Assembly: GCA_049999805.1 (NCBI GenBank) | Contig: JBNGIO010005794.1 | Location: 65,102 to 115,717, forward strand | Source: Folioceros fuciformis | Taxonomy: Eukaryota; Anthocerotophyta; Anthocerotopsida; Anthocerotales | DNA: 50,616 nucleotides | Direction of reading: 5' to 3' | Shown here: positions 45,729 through 50,616 of the stretch, piece by piece | Numbering within the stretch: position 1 is the stretch's first letter | How the letters are laid out: each line of letters opens with the position of its first letter | Program-made: the position numbers and the translations under genes | The notes under the pieces: generated by a model | Database searches by the model: none | What the model was told of the DNA's origin: nothing | Seen by the model: only the letters and a program-made list of their open reading frames with translations

Positions 45729-47543
45729 TCAGGCAAGGGGGCTCTTGTTTGCCATCCCGTAAACCGACGTCGACATGCCTTCCTTACGGGCCTTGATCTG
45801 CAGAGCCAGAATGAGGGAGTAGAACCTGTCCTGCTGCAGATTACCACCATGGAACCACAGCCCCGGCTGCCGGGTCGGCTTCCACATGTTCCGCAGCTCA
45901 CCTTCCCACGGCCCAGGGTCCTTGGCCGTCCCGAATCCTAAACCCCAGGTTCTTCCAACTTTATCCGCCACCTCCTTCGACACCAGCTTCTCCGCCCAGC
46001 CCGTCATGGAGCCGTATCCGGTCGCGTACACCACCAGCTCCGCCGGCAAATGCTCGCCGTTCGACAATCGCACGCCATCGGGCATAAGCTGCTCCACACT
46101 CACACCACTCTTGAGCTTGATCTCCCCGTCCGCGACCAGATCTGAGGCCCCCACGTCAATGTAGTACCCTGAGCCCCGAGTGAGGTAGCCTCCGAACAGT
46201 CCTGCGCGGGTGTCCCCCGGTCCGACCAGAAACCCAACCTTCTTCAATCTCGCATAGAGGTTGGCGTCCGTGTGCGCAACCCATTCCGCGACCCCGGCCA
46301 GCGTACGCATCCAGATCGCATACGGCGTGGAGGCGAAGACGAGGTCGGCGTCCTCGACGGGGAAGGCAGATCGCTCCATATATAGCGGGGTTAAGGTTTG
46401 CAGCACCGTCGAGACGCGCACAATGTGCGTCTCGCTGCGCTGCACCATGGTCACGTCGGCGCCGGCCTCCCACAGATCCGCGCATATGTCGTGCGCGGAA
46501 GTGTTGCTTCCGATGACGACGCACTTTTTCCCGGCAAACTTCTCAGGGCCGACATAGCCGCTGCTGTGGCAGAGCACGCCCTGGAAAGAATCCGCGCCGG
46601 GGATGCTCGGAATGTTAGGAATTCCAGACATGCCGGTGGCCAGCACCAGATGCGAGGGACGGAGAATGACGGTCCCCTCTTTCTCGCCCTCTCCACCCTT
46701 CCGCAACACCTTCACCTCCCAGCGCGATTCCGCTTCGTCGTAACTCGCAGATTTGCACTCCGAATGGGTCCAGTAGTCGAGCTCCATGATTTTGGTGTAG
46801 CATTCTAGCCAGTCCGCCATCTTGTCCTTGGGGGAAAAGATAGGCCAGTTGTCCGGGAACGGAAGATAGGGCAGGTGATCGAACCAGACGGGATCGTGAA
46901 GGCAGAGCGACTTGTATCTGGAGCGCCAGGAATCTCCCGATCGAGCCTGTTTCTCCAATATGATGCAGCTCACTCCCAGGCGACGAAGGCGAGCTCCCAG
47001 CACGATCCCTGCCTGCCCCCCGCCCACGATAACGCAGTAAGGCTGCGTGCTGTAGCCGAGCCGGGCGCGCTCGGCAGCCGTCTCCTCCAGCTGTGTCTTC
47101 CGGTCTCGGTGTAGTCCCTCCGCCGCGCCCCTGGGCCGCCGGGGCCCGGCCAGCTCTTCATGACCTTTGAGCTCCGTCACGGCCGTGAGCAGAGTCTGGC
47201 ATTTCCCGGACCCCTTGCTGATCCGAACCACGCCGCGGCCCCGGGCCACGGCCGTCTCGAAGCGGATGAATGCCTGGAGGACGGGAAGGCCGTCGGAATC
47301 CGCCTCTATCGCCTCTCCGACCACCTCCCACTGCTGCGGCTTCACTCCGCGTAGGGTGGCTGTGAGCAGGGCGACGATGTCCGCGCGGGATTCCGCGGTG
47401 TAGATGTTCCAGGTGAAGGCGAGCAGATCCCTCCAATAGCATCCATTCTCCTGAAACAGCTCCGCAGCGGATTGCACTTGCAGTTCCTGCAGCGCCTCCT
47501 GGAATCGGGCCAGCCAAGCCTTTACCTGCTCAGTGGCCGCCAT
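45729..47543 (-). CDS. Flavin-containing monooxygenase-like protein with N-terminal SnoaL-like domain, intronless
   Basis: A single 604-residue frame. The ATG at 47543 (MAATEQVKAWLARFQ) is chosen because the frame's further 6 bp contain no ATG. Residues 1 to about 125 (FQENGCYWRDLLAFTWNIYT) resemble a SnoaL/NTF2-like domain. Then comes an FAD Rossmann motif GGGQAG (174-179), the FMO-type FQGVLCHSSGY (320-330), the NADPH motif GSNTSA (345-350) and VVYATGYG (about 506-513). It probably oxygenates a small molecule using NADPH and FAD; the substrate is unknown. YUCCA auxin enzymes share the FAD/NADPH motifs but are shorter and lack the SnoaL part. The architecture is common in fungi and bacteria. 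GC-rich codons and no introns, beside genes with 7-24 exons, point to horizontal acquisition or retroposition. It is convergent with the exportin gene, 60-105 bp apart. Confidence 0.9.
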   Translation of the reverse strand: MAATEQVKAWLARFQEALQELQVQSAAELFQENGCYWRDLLAFTWNIYTAESRADIVALLTATLRGVKPQQWEVVGEAIEADSDGLPVLQAFIRFETAVARGRGVVRISKGSGKCQTLLTAVTELKGHEELAGPRRPRGAAEGLHRDRKTQLEETAAERARLGYSTQPYCVIVGGGQAGIVLGARLRRLGVSCIILEKQARSGDSWRSRYKSLCLHDPVWFDHLPYLPFPDNWPIFSPKDKMADWLECYTKIMELDYWTHSECKSASYDEAESRWEVKVLRKGGEGEKEGTVILRPSHLVLATGMSGIPNIPSIPGADSFQGVLCHSSGYVGPEKFAGKKCVVIGSNTSAHDICADLWEAGADVTMVQRSETHIVRVSTVLQTLTPLYMERSAFPVEDADLVFASTPYAIWMRTLAGVAEWVAHTDANLYARLKKVGFLVGPGDTRAGLFGGYLTRGSGYYIDVGASDLVADGEIKLKSGVSVEQLMPDGVRLSNGEHLPAELVVYATGYGSMTGWAEKLVSKEVADKVGRTWGLGFGTAKDPGPWEGELRNMWKPTRQPGLWFHGGNLQQDRFYSLILALQIKARKEGMSTSVYGMANKSPLA

Positions 47544-48859
47544 CGCCAACTATCTTTAGGCCTCGATCCTCGCCCTCGGCTGGAGTTGGACCGGTCCCTT
47601 GCTTTCCTCACCTGATACTTGGTTACCTCACCCTTGCAGCGGACACCGAAGATAAAAAGCCTGGTCCCAGAGCTCGGTAGGTGCCAGGTAGGTGAGGTCG
47701 GGCCGGCTGGCATCCTGGGAACTAGCAGCATCTATGCCAGCATTTCCGGATTGCACTGTCCCCAACCCATTGAGTCTCCCCAGGACACCTCGGGTAACTC
47801 TTGTTATGATATATCTAATTTGTAAGGTAAAGATTTCTAATATCCAGAGCAGACCGACGACTGAACCGTTACGGTAACGCTAGCCAATGAACAGAGGTAC
47901 ACATGTATGTAGTGTGCATTCTGTACATGACCTGGTAGAGAAGCAGACGGCCCGGGGCCCGACATGAGCTTGTACTGTACAATGATCCTGAAGATCCGGA
48001 TTTTACCCTGTCGCGGAGGTTGATGACAAAACGATGCTCGCCGACCGGTCGGTCACGGACTACCTTCCTCGTTGATCGCCACACTTCCTGGTTGAGCTGC
48101 TTTATTCCCGATCTCATCTCGCCTTCGCATTGTTGCCTGACGAGATGACGGTTTTGGATTTGCAGATCGTGCAAAAGTTCTCATGAGGGGGCCAAAAGCC
48201 GGTCACATGCCTTCTGCCTGTGTACAGTACAGGACGCTACATATTTTGGCACATGGGCCTAGGAAGATGCTTCGTGAACACGAGCCGGACGCTCGTGTCA
48301 CCAATTAATGAGCCAACAAATCAGGCGCGAGAAAAGGTGCAAAACATAACCTCCCGCTTTTTGGGGTCTCCCAGCCCATTCCGATGGGGTACATACATAT
48401 GGATGTACTCGCTTTCCCATCGATACCCGATGGCCATTAAGGCAAATACGGTCAGCAGACCCGTGCGGATGCGCAACCCGACGTACCGTGGCTTCATATC
48501 GACATACACCACATAGCAGCAACATCAGTTTGTGGTTCCCGTCGCATACTCGGGTTTTTTCACCCTCTCTCTACCTGCATTTCCATACCTGGCTTTCCAT
48601 ACCCGGGATGGAAGGATTTGAAACCCGTCGATTTGAAGTCCAGGTTTCAAATCAGCTTTTCAAAGCTGTGCACTTCTCATCGCGGGGTGAACCGATGCGA
48701 CAAGACGCCTAATCTCCTACCCAGTGCAGATGTAGTCGGCTGGCTTCCTGGCGGTTTTTGTGTCCAGGAGGAAAGTGGGTGTGCTAGTTGAGACTGAGTT
48801 TTGGGTTGCGAGGATGCGTAAGCTCAGGATCTATTTGGTGGCATCAGGGCTGTGCTGGG
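47544..48859. other. Intergenic, no gene seen
   Basis: Upstream region of the monooxygenase gene. Only short frames are present on both strands and I recognise none of them. There is no clear TATA box near the ATG and no strong repeat. Confidence 0.4.
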
Positions 48860-49209
48860 ATTTCTATCAAGATGGCAGAACTCGCAATGGTTCTGGCCCA
48901 GGTCCTGCTCAAGGTGGTTTTGCTGGCGCACGACTTGTGGGCTCCCAAAAGCTAGAGCTATCAAGTGGTTGCGGAGCTGAGCCTGCTGGAGAAGAACTTG
49001 GAACACAACATGATGGCGCTGGGCGGCAACTAGTTTTGTCGCAGGAACACAGCAGCTTGGGCTCTTGGCATGTGTCTTGCAAGCAGCTGCGTAATTGTTT
49101 GCTCCCTCTGATACTGGTGTATGCGGTGCAGTCACTAATAAGAGTGAACTTGTGTTTGTCATTTTGTAGGGGCCTTGGAATAGGAACTTCGGCACGCAAT
49201 CAAGGATGG
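48860..49209 (+). pseudogene. Unidentified coding remnant cut by an LTR
   Basis: From an ATG near 48872 a frame reads MAELAMVLAQVLLKVVLLAH and DLWAPKS, then a stop, then ELSLLEKNLEHNMMALGGN and another stop. A TTTTGTAG/GG acceptor-like site follows near 49170, shortly before the LTR start. It looks like a decayed gene piece, but I do not recognise the family. Confidence 0.3.
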
Positions 49210-50616
49210 TGTGGGGTTAAAATATGGTACCCAGGGGTACCGCGAGGTCCACACAAGCCCTCTGTGTCTCTGTAGCTCTGGGATTCGATCCCAAGGGAAT
49301 GATTCGTGTTAAACTACACAGGTTAGCTTCTAAAGTCAATTAGCACCCAAACTCGACTGACCCACGCACACACGTCCCGTGCTCAGTCCTTACCTAGTCC
49401 CCTTACTTCTCCCACCAGACGACCCTCCTACCACCCAGTCGCACCAGGGACTACCTCCCCCTGGACTACTCTTGGTGGCCCACCGGACTACCCTCCGTTC
49501 CCCAATGGACTACTACTGTCGTCTTTCGGGCTACCACTCGTGGGTCCCACTCCCTCTCTCTTTCTCTCTCTAGGATTTCCTCTCTCTCCGAGTCGTCCCT
49601 ACCCGACTGTTTTCTCGCGCCTTCCCTTTTGCGCTTTCCTTCCTTGGTTCTCCGCAAAATAGCCTCTCACCCTCAGGATCAAACGCACACACATATGAAC
49701 AACGACAATCTGCCGGTCACCTTCCACCCGTGTGATTTTACACTCTAGGTACACCCTCTGTAGTCTCAAATCAACTTCCTCACAATCTCTCCATCCTCAT
49801 CGCGACTAGTCACTCATACTCACCACGTCTCGTTACACATTACTCACCTTGCTTCCAAGGTTTCTCCGGCTTCGTTCTCCACTCACCAATTCTCGTTATA
49901 CGTTCTCCTCGTCTCTGGTTACTCGCTTCTCCTCTTTCTCACACACGCGCACCCTCGTGCTTCTTCTTTATCCACTCCTCCGTCTCCTTTCTCAGCAATG
50001 CCCCTCCTGGGCTTCCATGAACATTGAGGAATGGTGAGGTACCGGAGCTAAGGGAAGAGGGACCTCTTCCACTTCGAACTCGCGGATTCGGCTCCGACAC
50101 CCACACCACCCACGTGACCACTCCGAGGATAGCTAGGGAGCTTCTCTCCCACTCGACGAGGCTCCTCCTCCCGATTCGTCCCCGGACCCAATCACGGAGC
50201 GCCCACCACCTACACCCGCACCCCAGGTTGCTACGTGCGCTCGCTTGCCTGGACCCCCTGTCCAGCAACGGCCATCGCTAGGTTTCTGCAAGGTCGACTG
50301 CTCAGCTGGTGTTTTGCTACTTCCTTAGGCCTTCAAACCGGCCTCTTGTACACGGTGATGGAGGTTTTTCCGCCATAAAGTCTGTCAGGCAAGGGGGCTG
50401 CGCTCTTAAATTCTGAGCGACTTGGGTCCAAATAAAGCACGCTAAAAAAAACTATTCTAGCCTGCATTTACTATCGCCCTGTCCTGCGCCGCTGGCGGCT
50501 TCCTCCTGGCCTTCGCACGTCACCCCTCACTGCTCTTCCTCTCGCTCTTCTGCCCCTCCGTTGATCCGGCATGTCCTCCCAGAGGATCTCCACATCACTG
50601 CTGCTGCTGCTGGGCC
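49210..50616 (+). mobile_element. Second copy of the 2.1-kb-locus LTR, running off the window
   Basis: It starts TGTGGGGTTAAAATATGGTA at 49210, preceded by GATGG (possible target-site duplication). For several hundred bases it matches 2100 onwards (for example TCTGGGATTCGATCCCAAGG and CCCCTGGACTACTCTTGG). Later blocks still correspond: CTCTTGTACA and CGCCATAAAGTCT near 50350-50390 match CCTTTTGTACA and CGTCATAAAGTCT near 3635-3680. The 3' end, with the TATA box, lies beyond the window, so I cannot tell a solo LTR from the 5' LTR of a complete element. Confidence 0.85.

Noticed and set aside
47544-47549. Two extra codons before the monooxygenase start
   Set aside because: The first codon is TTG; the first ATG is at 47543.
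49269-49300. TAGCTCTGGGATTCGATCCC in the LTR, resembling tRNA A and B boxes
   Set aside because: The boxes are directly adjacent rather than some 30 bp apart, and no cloverleaf can be drawn. It is a conserved LTR motif, not a tRNA or SINE head.

Overview
This is a nuclear land-plant window. The plant genes it carries are: a plant-type LpxC, an exportin-5/HASTY homologue, a full-size PDR/ABCG transporter, and PLS-class pentatricopeptide (PPR) proteins. One intact PPR protein ends in a DYW domain of the KP type: it has a KPAVAGIEV box in place of the usual PG box and terminates in GRP instead of DYW. From memory of the literature, this variant belongs to seedless lineages with abundant U-to-C organelle RNA editing (hornworts, lycophytes, ferns). 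Introns are mostly 80-145 nt in the transporter and about 60-270 nt elsewhere. Together these favour a small-intron seedless plant such as a hornwort, but the sequence does not prove it.

Layout. Positions 1-7.6 kb are repeats: minisatellites, a decayed DUF7869-type element split by a 2.48 kb solo LTR (with target-site duplication), and a decayed hAT transposase on the minus strand. Positions 8.1-21.2 kb hold a PPR cluster, all on the minus strand: an intact E-class PPR gene, a frameshifted PPR-KP pseudogene, an intact PPR-DYW:KP gene and a second frameshifted PPR-DYW:KP copy. A small inverted PPR relic lies between the first two. Positions 22.2-26.1 kb are transposon debris again: a plus-strand hAT relative of the one at 6-7 kb, a copia fragment, a 36-bp minisatellite and another hAT fragment. 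The PPR cluster therefore sits between inverted hAT relics.

Positions 26.4-47.5 kb are the gene-rich part. It holds a 24-exon ABCG/PDR transporter (minus, 1492 codons in my splice model), a roughly 3 kb stretch without a recognised gene, and lpxC (minus, 7 exons, 376 aa). HASTY follows (plus, 21-22 exons, about 1175-1190 aa), divergent from lpxC across a pentanucleotide array that holds a 100-N assembly gap. Last is an intronless GC-rich gene (minus) for a SnoaL-like plus flavin-monooxygenase fusion, convergent with HASTY. The final 1.4 kb is the left part of a second copy of the same LTR seen at 2.1 kb.

The genes do not form a pathway. Two themes link some of them. One is organelle function: the PPR editing-type factors and LpxC, which in plants belongs to a mitochondrial lipid-A-like pathway. 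The other is turnover by mobile elements and tandem duplication. The strongest leads are the PPR-KP array, a Glu-to-Gln change in the first Walker B of the ABCG protein, and the likely horizontally acquired intronless monooxygenase.
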